From GCA-2701705 sp964342155 (GTDB lineage: Bacteria > Pseudomonadota > Gammaproteobacteria > GCA-002705445 > GCA-002716945), in NCBI GenBank assembly GCA_964342155.1, contig CAYFEQ010000006.1, positions 1 to 64,000 of the forward strand: a stretch of DNA of 64,000 nucleotides, given 5' to 3'. Under the pieces are notes generated by a model. The model had not been told where the DNA came from. It ran no database searches and worked only from the letters and a program-made list of their open reading frames with translations. Positions within the stretch are counted from its first letter, which is position 1. Each line of letters begins with the position of its first letter. This document shows positions 7,923 through 16,668 of the stretch, one piece after another. Both the position numbers and the translations under genes were made by a program.

Positions 7923-9169
7923 TATGAATTATTCCTTAAAATTTTAGAAGGTAAAATAGTTGATGCTTTTTTAGCTGGATATATAGTTGATAAAACTGAT
8001 AAAACAAATGAAGATATTCCTATCATCAAAACATCGTTGTAATCTATAATTGATGGAATTTTATTCAAATGATAGATATCTGCAGGAAGGAGATTTAATC
8101 CAAAAATAGATTCAATTACATTCATAATGCTATCTATATTATGAGACAAAACTAATCCAAAAATAATTCCAAAAATAGTTCCTATCAATCCCAAAATGAT
8201 ACCTTGTAGGACAAATATCTTTAAAATTGCAGATCTATCAGCACCAAGGGTCATTAAAATTGCTATATCTTTTTGTTTACTTATAACCAACATTAGTAAT
8301 GATGACGTAATATTAAATGCAGCAACAACAATAATAAGGATAAGTATAATAAACATTATTCTTTTTTCATTATTTATTGCATTAAAAAAACTTTGATGAG
8401 TTTCTGACCAATCTTGAATAAAAAATGCTTTATTGGATTTTTCAAAATCTAGTGAGAACCTATAAGATTGCAATGGGTTTTTTAATTTTAATCTTATAGC
8501 ATCTAAGTATAGATTTTCATTATTTCTTTCTTTAAATATTGATAAGAAATTATTGAGGTCAATAAAAACAAAAGCATTGTTATACTCATATAAACCAATA
8601 TCAAAAATACCAGAAACTATATATTTGATTTTATAGGGGTATAGTTCTTGACTGTCTTTGATTCTAATTTGTGTTAATAATTCAAGCTCATCTCCAATAC
8701 TTACCAACAGTTTCTGTGCTACGCCAGAACCAATGATGATAGAATTATTAAATTTCTTGATATCATCAAAATTACCTAAGATCATATTGTTATCAATATC
8801 GCTAACATTTCTTTCTAATTCTGGCTTAATAGCTCTTAAAAAAATAGTTTTAGTATTATTCCTTGATGAAAGCAAACCTTCTTTTTGTATATATGGGGAA
8901 TAACCAATTACTTCTTCTAAATTTTCGATTGTTGAAAAAATTTTATTAGATAATTTAAGATTATTGTTCTTAGCATATACTGTTGAATGAGAAGTAAAGC
9001 CTAAAATTTTAGATCTCAATTCTTTTTCAAACCCATTCATAACAGACATGACTGTAATTAAAATACCAACACCAACTATTATGCCTAATATAGAAATTTT
9101 TGATATTATAGAAATAAATCCTGTATTTTTCGCAGACGTAAGAAAACGATATGCTGTCAGAAATTGCAT
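7922..9169 (-). CDS. lolC: Lipoprotein-releasing system transmembrane protein LolC/LolE family
   Basis: 415 residues with the four-helix MacB/LolC layout: one helix near 20-45, a large periplasmic domain (about 46-265), then three helices (about 270-295, 315-345, 375-400). The N-terminus RFLTSAKNTGFISIISKIS and the following GVGILITVMSVMNGFEKELR are hallmark LolC/LolE sequence. Only one such gene is present beside lolD, whereas enterobacteria have lolC and lolE flanking lolD; a single subunit may act as a homodimer or the second gene is elsewhere. It is divergent from aguA, with 57 bases between. Confidence 0.9.
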   Translation of the reverse strand: MQFLTAYRFLTSAKNTGFISIISKISILGIIVGVGILITVMSVMNGFEKELRSKILGFTSHSTVYAKNNNLKLSNKIFSTIENLEEVIGYSPYIQKEGLLSSRNNTKTIFLRAIKPELERNVSDIDNNMILGNFDDIKKFNNSIIIGSGVAQKLLVSIGDELELLTQIRIKDSQELYPYKIKYIVSGIFDIGLYEYNNAFVFIDLNNFLSIFKERNNENLYLDAIRLKLKNPLQSYRFSLDFEKSNKAFFIQDWSETHQSFFNAINNEKRIMFIILILIIVVAAFNITSSLLMLVISKQKDIAILMTLGADRSAILKIFVLQGIILGLIGTIFGIIFGLVLSHNIDSIMNVIESIFGLNLLPADIYHLNKIPSIIDYNDVLMIGISSFVLSVLSTIYPAKKASTILPSKILRNNS

Positions 9170-9226
9170 GATTCATTATACCATATGAAAATAATTTAGA
9201 AATAAATAAGGAAATTATTAAATGCA

Positions 9227-10282
9227 ATGAAAAAAATTATACCTGATGAAAATTGTAATATGATCATATTGGTCTGGCCATTCATGTATGAACAAAAACC
9301 TTATTGGAATCAGATAATAAATACATTTAAGGAGATGATTTTAATTTTATTAGAAAATAAGAACCATGTCTTAATTGTGACCAATAATCCAAAGGAAATT
9401 AACGATAAAGCTAATGAAATCTATAAGGAAAACAGATTGGTTGATTTAAAAAACAATTTTCATACATTTACCTATGAATGTAATGATATTTGGATTAGGG
9501 ATTATGGTCCAATTCAAGTACAAAATAATGTCAGGAATGAATATAACTTCTATGGATATAATTTTAATGGTTATGGCAATAAGTATGTACATGAAAAGGA
9601 TAAATCTTTCGCAGATTATTTTTCTAAATACTTTATTAAATACTCTAAAGATATAAATTATAATCTCTTTGAAAAGCCGTTTGACGATCTAATAATAGAG
9701 GGTGGTAATGTGCAATCAAACAAAAATGGACTAATTATTTTTAACAGGAAATGCTTATTAAAAAATAATAAAGAAAATTGGAGTTCTATAAAACAGTATT
9801 TTGATGATGCAGTAAAAAAATATTATATCAATGACTATCTTTTTTTTGATTTAGATCCAATAACAGGAGATGATACCAATGGTCATCTTGACAACTTAAT
9901 TCGTATATATAATGAAAATCTTGTTTTTTATATGAGTAGCAATGATATAGAGCATCCAGATTTCTATCTACTTCAAGAATTGAAACAACAATTAGAAGCA
10001 TTACAAAAAAAAACATCAAACATAAAACAGATTATACCTATAAACCATACAACAGATGATATTGTCCTTAATCAACAGAGTATGATGTTGCCATTCTCTT
10101 ATTTGAACTTCATAATAACTAATAATGTAATAATTTTTCCTGCTAATAAAAATACCAAAATAGAAAGCTTGGATAAAATATTGCCCTTCTTTAATAATAA
10201 AAGAAATTATTTAATAAATGTAGAAGGCTTATTGAACGAACTTGGTGGATTACATTGCTGTAGTTTAAATATTTGTTATTAA
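9227..10282 (+). CDS. aguA: Agmatine deiminase
   Basis: 351 residues, the normal size of the peptidyl-arginine/agmatine deiminase family. It hydrolyses agmatine to N-carbamoylputrescine and ammonia. Motifs: NDIWIRDYGPIQV (about 87-99), LIIEGGNVQSNKNGLII (about 154-170), GDDTNGHLDNLIRI holding the catalytic His/Asp (about 213-226) and a C-terminal GGLHCCSLNI with the nucleophilic cysteine. The last is slightly divergent from the usual G-G-N-I-H-C-x-T form. It is the first of a two-gene operon, 10 bases ahead of aguB, which supports the agmatine route to putrescine over an arginine deiminase role. Confidence 0.85.
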   Translation: MKKIIPDENCNMIILVWPFMYEQKPYWNQIINTFKEMILILLENKNHVLIVTNNPKEINDKANEIYKENRLVDLKNNFHTFTYECNDIWIRDYGPIQVQNNVRNEYNFYGYNFNGYGNKYVHEKDKSFADYFSKYFIKYSKDINYNLFEKPFDDLIIEGGNVQSNKNGLIIFNRKCLLKNNKENWSSIKQYFDDAVKKYYINDYLFFDLDPITGDDTNGHLDNLIRIYNENLVFYMSSNDIEHPDFYLLQELKQQLEALQKKTSNIKQIIPINHTTDDIVLNQQSMMLPFSYLNFIITNNVIIFPANKNTKIESLDKILPFFNNKRNYLINVEGLLNELGGLHCCSLNICY

Positions 10283-10292
10283 TGAAATAATT

Positions 10293-11126
10293 ATGAAAAA
10301 GAAAATTAATATAGTAATAATACAGAAGAAATTTACTTCTACTATAGAAAATAATATATCTGATTTAGATTTACTCATAACAAATAAGAAAATTGCTAAA
10401 AACAGTATTCTTGTCCTGCATGAATTAACATTAACTAAATATTTTTGCATATCAAAAGATAATAATAATTTTAAATATTCAATAAGTAATGATTCTGTCA
10501 TCTTTAAACAATTAAAGGATATTTGTATTAAAAATAAAGTTTTCCTTTTAATTAGTTATTTCGAAAGGTTTAAAGGAAAATATTATAATTCATCATCATT
10601 GCTTTCTCCTAAAGGGACTGTGATAGGCAAATATCGTAAGAAAAATCTACCAGATGAGCAATGTTATCATGAAAAATTTTATTTCAACTCATCTTCTCAG
10701 CCCTTTAAAATTTTTGATATTGGGTTATGTAAAATTGGGATTATGTTGTGTTGGGATCAATGGTTTTCAAATTCATATTCAAAATTGAATAGTCTAGGTG
10801 CAGATATTATCTTTTGCCCTACATCAATAGGATATACCTATATAAATAATAAAAAAATATCCTTATCTACTGAAAAAGAAATGTGGTTGAAGATTATCCA
10901 AGCCAATAGTCTCATGAATAATATCCCTGTCGTAGTAGCGAATAGAATTGGAAAAGAAACTTCAGGCAATAAAACCATTTCATTCTGGGGATCTAGTTTC
11001 ATTACTAATTCTGAAGGACAAATAATTGCAAAGGCAGGCAAAAGTACTTCTTTAGTGAGCGGATCTATAAGTCTTTTAGATAGAAAAAAATCTATAAAAA
11101 AATGGGGGTTTTCCTCTGTTGACTAA
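10293..11126 (+). CDS. aguB: N-carbamoylputrescine amidase (nitrilase superfamily)
   Basis: 277 residues of the carbon-nitrogen hydrolase fold. It releases ammonia and CO2 from N-carbamoylputrescine to give putrescine. The three catalytic residues are visible: glutamate in LVLHELTLTKYF (about 44), lysine in IGKYRKKNLPD (about 113) and cysteine in IGIMLCWDQWFSN (about 151). The WDQWF context is typical of the AguB/beta-alanine synthase group. The operon with aguA is the strongest evidence for substrate. Sequence around the first motif (HEL instead of PEL) is a little unusual. An imperfect inverted repeat begins 8 bases after the stop. Confidence 0.86.
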   Translation: MKKKINIVIIQKKFTSTIENNISDLDLLITNKKIAKNSILVLHELTLTKYFCISKDNNNFKYSISNDSVIFKQLKDICIKNKVFLLISYFERFKGKYYNSSSLLSPKGTVIGKYRKKNLPDEQCYHEKFYFNSSSQPFKIFDIGLCKIGIMLCWDQWFSNSYSKLNSLGADIIFCPTSIGYTYINNKKISLSTEKEMWLKIIQANSLMNNIPVVVANRIGKETSGNKTISFWGSSFITNSEGQIIAKAGKSTSLVSGSISLLDRKKSIKKWGFSSVD

Positions 11127-11133
11127 GCTTTGA

Positions 11134-11158
11134 CCTCAAAATTGGCTAATTTTAGAGG
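11134..11158. repeat. Inverted repeat (hairpin) just after aguB
   Basis: CCTCAAAATT and AATTTTAGAGG flank a GGCT loop; the arms are complementary except for one bulged A. It starts 8 bases after the aguB stop. No run of T follows, so it is a weak intrinsic terminator on the plus strand at best; it could also be an operator or an RNA-stabilising 3' hairpin. Confidence 0.4.
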
Positions 11159-11255
11159 GTATGAGTTAAATCTATGTATTCATGACATTAAAAAGTATTC
11201 AATTAAGGTTTTATATACTGTAGAATTGTTATATTGAATAAGGGGATTTGGTTCA

Positions 11256-11303
11256 ATGACTAGGAAATTAAAGGACAAAATATATATGGAGATTAAATTA
11301 TGA
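11256..11303 (+). CDS. Possible 15-codon leader peptide before the 47-residue secreted protein
   Basis: A tiny frame starting ATG ACT AGG encodes MTRKLKDKIYMEIKL and its TGA overlaps the next gene's ATG in the ATGA pattern used for translational coupling. A purine-rich AAGGGGATTT lies about 10 bases upstream and could serve as a ribosome site. The peptide has no similarity that I recognise. It may be a coupling leader or simply chance in AT-rich DNA. Confidence 0.2.
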   Translation: MTRKLKDKIYMEIKL

Positions 11304-11443
11304 AACTGTACGCCTTATTGTTAATAGGTTTTTTGATGACGTTTACTTCATTTTCAGTTCATAGTTCTATAAATAATAATTTTCCTAATCTAATTTTTGC
11401 TGAAGAGGAAAAAGAAGCAGAAGAAGAGCCAGATTGCGAATAA
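11300..11443 (+). CDS. Small secreted acidic peptide (47 residues), unknown function
   Basis: MKLYALLLIGFLMTFTSFSV begins a signal-peptide-like N-terminus: a lysine, then about 17 hydrophobic residues. The middle (HSSINNNFPNLIFA) could hold a signal peptidase site after LIFA, leaving only a very acidic tail EEEKEAEEEPDCE with one cysteine next to the end. GGAG lies 8 bases upstream of the ATG (TATGGAGATTAAATT). The stop is 14 bases before the rhodanese gene, so the two are probably cotranscribed and possibly functionally linked in the periplasm. I do not recognise a family. Short length keeps certainty moderate, but the signal peptide, ribosome site and operon position argue that it is real. 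Confidence 0.6.
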   Translation: MKLYALLLIGFLMTFTSFSVHSSINNNFPNLIFAEEEKEAEEEPDCE

Positions 11444-11457
11444 TATTTGGAGGAGAT

Positions 11458-12129
11458 ATGAAATTAAAAATTGTATTAAGTATGTTTTTGGTTTCTCTAT
11501 TTACATTTTCAACTGCTTATGCAGATAAGCCTGTTGGAATATCAAAAGCTGACGGTCCATATTCGCTAGAAATTGGAACTTCTATATATGCTGGTAAGCA
11601 TAAAATAATGAGAAATCAAAACAATAAAAATACTGTAAACCCTGCATTTGCTAAAACCTCAAGACCATGTCCACCGTTCTGTATTCAACCAATGCAGCTA
11701 AGACCTGGAATTGAAACTCTTGGTGAGCAAGAAATTATTCACTACTTAGTAATGATGGGTAAAGGTCAAAAAATGCCTGATGGTTCTAAAATAATGGTAA
11801 TTGATTCTAGAACACCTGATTGGGTTGCTAAAGGAACAATTCCTGGTGCAGTTAATGTACCTTGGACTCACCTTAGTGAAAAGAAAGGAGCAGATCCAAT
11901 TTCAATAGCTGAGATTATGACTGATAAATTTGGAGCGACTGAGCAAAATGGTCTTTTCTATTTTGATAATGCAAAGACTCTAGTTATGTTCTGTAATGGA
12001 ATGTGGTGCGGTCAATCACCAAATAATATCAAAAGCTTATTGAAGTATGGCTATCCAGCACATAAGATTAAATGGTATCGTGGTGGTATGCAGAATTGGG
12101 AAGCATTAGGTTTCAATACTGTAAAATAA
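11458..12129 (+). CDS. Exported rhodanese-domain protein with CPPFC and CNGxWCGQS motifs
   Basis: 223 residues. The start at 11458 is chosen because AGGAG sits 5 bases upstream and it gives a clean signal peptide (about 1-22, ending STAYA). After a linker comes RPCPPFCIQPM with Cys71 and Cys75, then a rhodanese domain (about 105-223): IMVIDSRTPDWVAKGTIPGA, FCNGMWCGQSP with probable active cysteine 179 and a second cysteine at 184, and WYRGGMQNWEALG. Rhodaneses transfer sulfane sulfur or act as persulfide carriers; this periplasmic type has no known substrate that I can name. It is preceded by a secreted acidic peptide and followed by a strong terminator. Confidence 0.85.
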   Translation: MKLKIVLSMFLVSLFTFSTAYADKPVGISKADGPYSLEIGTSIYAGKHKIMRNQNNKNTVNPAFAKTSRPCPPFCIQPMQLRPGIETLGEQEIIHYLVMMGKGQKMPDGSKIMVIDSRTPDWVAKGTIPGAVNVPWTHLSEKKGADPISIAEIMTDKFGATEQNGLFYFDNAKTLVMFCNGMWCGQSPNNIKSLLKYGYPAHKIKWYRGGMQNWEALGFNTVK

Positions 12130-12150
12130 AATAGCTATATATTTATTTAA

Positions 12151-12179
12151 AAAGCAGTGCCTCGGTACTGCTTTTTTTT
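12151..12179 (+). terminator. Rho-independent terminator after the rhodanese gene
   Basis: AAAGCAGTGCCTCGGTACTG then C and eight T. The stem GCAGTGC/GTACTGC (one G-U pair), extended by A-U pairs, closes a CTCG tetraloop and is followed directly by the T run. It ends 3 bases before the mfd start codon. Confidence 0.9.
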
Positions 12180-12182
12180 ATT

Positions 12183-15100
12183 ATGAGTAGTTTATTAGCT
12201 AAAAAACAACGGGTATCACAATATGGTGGCCTCTACGGGTCATCATCCATCTATTATATAAAAAAATTTTTAGCTGAATTCAAAAATATAATAGTGCTTG
12301 TAGACAATAATACTGAAATTAACAATTTGTCAAACGAGTTTAATGTTTTTAAAAATGATCAAACCAAAATAAGTAAGTTTTTAGACTTGGAGTCATTACC
12401 GTATGAAGATGTTATAACAGATGTTGATATAAATGGGGAAAGATTAAAAACATTTAATAATTTATTCAAAGCTAATAAAAATATAGTTTTTACAACATAT
12501 TCAGCAATCATAAAAAGGTTAGTTCCAACAGATGTTTTAGAAAATTATTTTATAGAAATTGATAAATCATCTAAATACAACAACATAAGAAAAATACTTA
12601 ATGAATTTAATTATCATAGATGTGATCATGTTACTACTAAAGGTGAGTATTCAATACGTGGGCCAATAATTGATATTTTTTCAGCTACTTGTCAAAATCC
12701 TATTAGAATAGTTTTTGATGGAGAAAATATTGAAAATATAAAAGAATTTGATTCAATAAGTCAAAAGTCTTATAAAGAAATTAATGATTTTCTTTTATCA
12801 ACAACTTCTGAAATTCTTCTTGATGATGATACAGTTAAATTGTATAAAAAAAATTGTCATAAATATTTCGAGAAAGATTATATAGAAGATATTGAGTATG
12901 ACAAAATAACAAATAAGATTAATCATCCAACAATTTTTACTCTTTTACCACTTTTTTATAACTATACGTCTTCATTTTTTGACCTTTTTGATGGTAATCA
13001 AACTGCTATAATAACGACAAAGGATATTAGCGTTCAATTAAAAAAGATTTCTATAATCTACAAAAAATACTATAAAAAATATTTTGATGAAAAATATCTT
13101 CTTGATCCAAAAAAACTGATTCTAGAACGTGTCGAATATGAAAAATTATTGTCAAAATTTTATACTATTGAGTTATCAACCTATAAATTAGATAATAAAA
13201 TTAATTCATTTAATCTGAATACAAAAAAACTTCCTTCATTAATCGTCAATAATACTTTTAACGACCCCTATAAATATTTTAAAACATTTATCACAAATAC
13301 TATCTATAAATCACTTATTTGTATAAGAAGAAAAAGTTTATACAATGAAATTAAAAATATTCTCAATAGTTTACAATTGAAATTTATTGAAATTGACTAT
13401 TTTGATGACTTTATTAAATCTAAATCAAGTATATCATTAACAAAACTTCCCGTTGACACTGGTTTTATAGATAATAATGATAAAATTGCAATAATTTCAG
13501 ATAAAGATATTTTTGGGTCAAGATCATTAAGTAAGCCTGAATCTCAAACAAAAAAAAATATTATAGATGAATATATCAATGATATTGCATCATTAGAAAT
13601 AGATTCTCCTATCGTTCATGATAATTATGGTGTTGGTAGGTATAAGGGTTTAATGAATATGGATGTAGAGGGAATACAAACTGAATTAGTAAAAATTGAA
13701 TATGCAGATAGTGATATTTTATACATACCTGTAACATCTATTAATCTCATCAAAAAATATGCTGGTTACACAGGAATAAATATACCTTTGCACCGACTTG
13801 GAACTAATCAATGGATTAAAATTAAAAATAGAGCTAAGAAAAAAATTAATGATATAGCGGTTGAGCTACTAGAAATACAATCAAGGCGTTATGCAAACAA
13901 GGGTTTTAAATTTAATATTGATTATAATGAATACAAACAGTTTTGCGAGAAATTCCCATTTGTTGAAACTGAAGATCAATTAAAAGCAATAAATGATGTT
14001 ATTGAATCAATGTCATTAGAAAACCCAATGGATAGGCTTATATGTGGTGATGTAGGTTTTGGGAAAACTGAAATAATAATGCGAGCAGGATATATTGCAT
14101 CTCTGAATGATAAGAAGACAGTTATCTTAGCTCCTACTACAATTCTCGTTGAACAACATTATAAATCTTTTTTAAAAAGATTTGAAGATACTCCGATAAT
14201 TATTAAAAAATACTCTAGATTACAAACTCCTGCACAAAGAAAAAAAATTTTTGATGCATTTAATTCTAATAAGATAGATATTTTGATAGGTACACATGCA
14301 ATATTATCAAATTCTAGTAAATATCAAAATATTGGGCTTCTCGTGATTGATGAAGAACATAAGTTTGGAGTTATAGCAAAAGAAAAATTAAAAAAATTAA
14401 AAGGAAATGTAGATGTAATTACACTTACAGCTACACCAATACCAAGAACATTGAATTCTGCATTAGCAAAAATTAAAGATTTGAGTGTAATTGAAACACC
14501 TCCAAAAAATCGAAAATCTATCTCTACTCTAATTACAGAATGGGATATAGATGTAATTTCTGATGCAATACAAAGAGAAATACAAAGAGGAGGTCAAATA
14601 TATTTTGTAAATGACCAAATAAAAACAATGGATTTGCAAATAGAAAGGCTTCATGAGATTGATAAAAATTTACGAATTGGCATTATACATGGTCAATTAT
14701 CAAATAAAGAAATAGAAACTCAAATGAATTCATTTCTAAATAATAAAATTGATCTATTAATGTGCACAAGTATTATTGAGAGCGGATTAGATATACAAAA
14801 TGTAAATACAATTATAATAAATAATGCGAATAAATTTGGATTATCGCAATTACATCAGATAAGAGGGAGAGTTGGAAGAACTAATAGACAAGCTTACGCA
14901 TATTTGATTGTGGATAGTAAAAAATTAACAACTAAAGATGCTGCCAAACGGCTTGAAGCATTTGACTCTGTAGATAGTCTTGGTGGTGGACTAGAATTAG
15001 CTACACATGATTTAGAAATACGTGGTGCTGGAGAATTACTTGGTGAAGAACAGAGCGGTCAAATATATGAAGTTGGATATGCAATGTTTACTGATATGTT

Positions 15101-15584
15101 GAAGAAAAGTATAGATTTTCTCAAAACAGGCCATTACATGGATGAAAATATTGACTTTGAAATCGACGTAAATATTTCAGCTTTGATTCCTCAGGAATAT
15201 ATAAATGATATTTTTACACGATTAACTTACTATAAAAAAATTTCAACTCAAAAAAATATTGAAGAATTGAAAGAAATAAAAAATGAGTTAATAGATAGGT
15301 TTGGTTTAATTCCAGATAATTTAGAAAATTTATTTATTATAACACAACTGAAAATACAGCTAGCTAAATTTAATTTAAATTATCTTAAACTATCTGATAC
15401 TTTTATAAGGATTAAATATAGAAGTCATAAAGATATAGATATAAATAAAATTGTAAGTAAGTATAAAGGGAATGAAAAAATTAAAATCTTAAAGGATGGT
15501 TCAATTCAATATAATCAAGAATTTAACGACTTAATGGATCAATGTAAATTTATAAAAGATTTTGTTACAAACCTTAATCAATAA
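12183..15584 (+). CDS. mfd: Transcription-repair coupling factor Mfd
   Basis: 1133 residues, normal length. Mfd removes RNA polymerase stalled at lesions and recruits UvrA. Domains: UvrB-like N-terminal region (about 10-330, with GSSSIYYIKKFL and FLDLESLPYEDV), the CarD-type polymerase-interaction domain (about 473-560; VHDNYGVGRYKGL), helicase domain 1 with Walker A CGDVGFGKTE (about 620) and DEEH box (about 720), helicase domain 2 with ESGLDIQNVNT and QIRGRVGRTNRQAYAYL, and the TRCF C-terminal domain. The ATG is only 3 bases after an intrinsic terminator and lacks a Shine-Dalgarno, so initiation is unusual. Convergent with the mscS-type gene 4 bases downstream. Confidence 0.96.
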   Translation: MSSLLAKKQRVSQYGGLYGSSSIYYIKKFLAEFKNIIVLVDNNTEINNLSNEFNVFKNDQTKISKFLDLESLPYEDVITDVDINGERLKTFNNLFKANKNIVFTTYSAIIKRLVPTDVLENYFIEIDKSSKYNNIRKILNEFNYHRCDHVTTKGEYSIRGPIIDIFSATCQNPIRIVFDGENIENIKEFDSISQKSYKEINDFLLSTTSEILLDDDTVKLYKKNCHKYFEKDYIEDIEYDKITNKINHPTIFTLLPLFYNYTSSFFDLFDGNQTAIITTKDISVQLKKISIIYKKYYKKYFDEKYLLDPKKLILERVEYEKLLSKFYTIELSTYKLDNKINSFNLNTKKLPSLIVNNTFNDPYKYFKTFITNTIYKSLICIRRKSLYNEIKNILNSLQLKFIEIDYFDDFIKSKSSISLTKLPVDTGFIDNNDKIAIISDKDIFGSRSLSKPESQTKKNIIDEYINDIASLEIDSPIVHDNYGVGRYKGLMNMDVEGIQTELVKIEYADSDILYIPVTSINLIKKYAGYTGINIPLHRLGTNQWIKIKNRAKKKINDIAVELLEIQSRRYANKGFKFNIDYNEYKQFCEKFPFVETEDQLKAINDVIESMSLENPMDRLICGDVGFGKTEIIMRAGYIASLNDKKTVILAPTTILVEQHYKSFLKRFEDTPIIIKKYSRLQTPAQRKKIFDAFNSNKIDILIGTHAILSNSSKYQNIGLLVIDEEHKFGVIAKEKLKKLKGNVDVITLTATPIPRTLNSALAKIKDLSVIETPPKNRKSISTLITEWDIDVISDAIQREIQRGGQIYFVNDQIKTMDLQIERLHEIDKNLRIGIIHGQLSNKEIETQMNSFLNNKIDLLMCTSIIESGLDIQNVNTIIINNANKFGLSQLHQIRGRVGRTNRQAYAYLIVDSKKLTTKDAAKRLEAFDSVDSLGGGLELATHDLEIRGAGELLGEEQSGQIYEVGYAMFTDMLKKSIDFLKTGHYMDENIDFEIDVNISALIPQEYINDIFTRLTYYKKISTQKNIEELKEIKNELIDRFGLIPDNLENLFIITQLKIQLAKFNLNYLKLSDTFIRIKYRSHKDIDINKIVSKYKGNEKIKILKDGSIQYNQEFNDLMDQCKFIKDFVTNLNQ

Positions 15585-15588
15585 ATAT

Positions 15589-16668
15589 TTATTTTTTTTG
15601 ATCTGAAGTCCAATCTATAGTAGTTGTTGGATATGCTATTGCAGCACTGTTTTTACTTACAATCTCTGAAATTTTATATAATACGCTTTCTTTAATACTT
15701 AAAAATTCTCTCCACTCTTTAGTTATAGTAAATGCATAGATAAAAAAATCACAAGATGAAGGAGAAAAGCTTTTAAAATAAACAACTGGTTGATGTGTTT
15801 GATCAATGTTTTCATGACCAGCTAAATAATCTCTCACTTCGTCAACAATCTTTGGAATCTTATCTATGTCATCATAACGAAGTCCTATAACCTCATTAAT
15901 TCTTCTATTGGTCATTCTTGTAGCATTTTCTACAATAATATTAGAAAAAGCAGAATTGGGTACATATAGAACATTTTTAGAGAAAGTTCTCACCACTGTA
16001 AGTCTCCAACCGATTCTCTCAACAATTCCTTCAATATTCCGATCAGGTGATTTAATAAATTCACCTACTCGGAAAGGTCTATCAAAGAAAATCATTAGCC
16101 CACCAAAAAAATTCGATAATAAATCTTTTGCAGCTAAACCTACGACTAATCCACCTACTCCTCCAAAAGCAAGGATTCCTGAAACACTTATTCCAAAATC
16201 TTGCATGATAACAAGGATTGTTATTATTATAATAACAGCTTTAACAATTCTAAGAGTTATTTCATATGTCTGTCTTATTATTTTTGGATCGTCATCCGAA
16301 TCAAGGTTATCTAAATATATCTCCTCTTTCTGATAATTATTAGCTATCCTAATTAATGTCCATGCAAAGATTAGGATTATAAATAAGTGAAATAACTTTT
16401 TGAGTGGTATAAATAAGGTAATTTGATAATGTTCATGAAAGATATCTGTTATAAGGATAAATGAAACTAAAATAATTAAAAAGCTCAAAGGTGATTTTAA
16501 GGATTCAATAATAATATCGTCAACTCTAGTTTTTGTTTTTGATGAAATCCCTGACAACATATATAATATTTGATTTTTTAAAAAAAGAAAAAGAAATGCA
16601 AATATAATAATTGCTGTTATTTGAATTGATATTTCAGTACTAGTTATTAGTGTAATTAATTCATTCAT
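15589..16668 (-). CDS. MscS-family mechanosensitive channel
   Basis: 359 residues. Hydrophobic segments at about 15-35, 55-75, 83-103 and 135-160 precede the pore helix LAFGGVGGLVVGLAAKDLLSNFFGG (glycine/alanine pattern typical of MscS TM3, near 165-190). The following MIFFDRPFRVGEFIKSP and VERIGWRLTVVRTFSKNVLYVPN are the MscS beta domain. It opens under membrane tension to protect against osmotic downshock. Length and extra helices suggest the YbdG/YnaI-like subgroup rather than short MscS. The start overlaps the nagZ stop by 8 bases; it is the last gene of the rnhB-dnaE-...-nagZ minus-strand run. Confidence 0.9.
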   Translation of the reverse strand: MNELITLITSTEISIQITAIIIFAFLFLFLKNQILYMLSGISSKTKTRVDDIIIESLKSPLSFLIILVSFILITDIFHEHYQITLFIPLKKLFHLFIILIFAWTLIRIANNYQKEEIYLDNLDSDDDPKIIRQTYEITLRIVKAVIIIITILVIMQDFGISVSGILAFGGVGGLVVGLAAKDLLSNFFGGLMIFFDRPFRVGEFIKSPDRNIEGIVERIGWRLTVVRTFSKNVLYVPNSAFSNIIVENATRMTNRRINEVIGLRYDDIDKIPKIVDEVRDYLAGHENIDQTHQPVVYFKSFSPSSCDFFIYAFTITKEWREFLSIKESVLYKISEIVSKNSAAIAYPTTTIDWTSDQKK

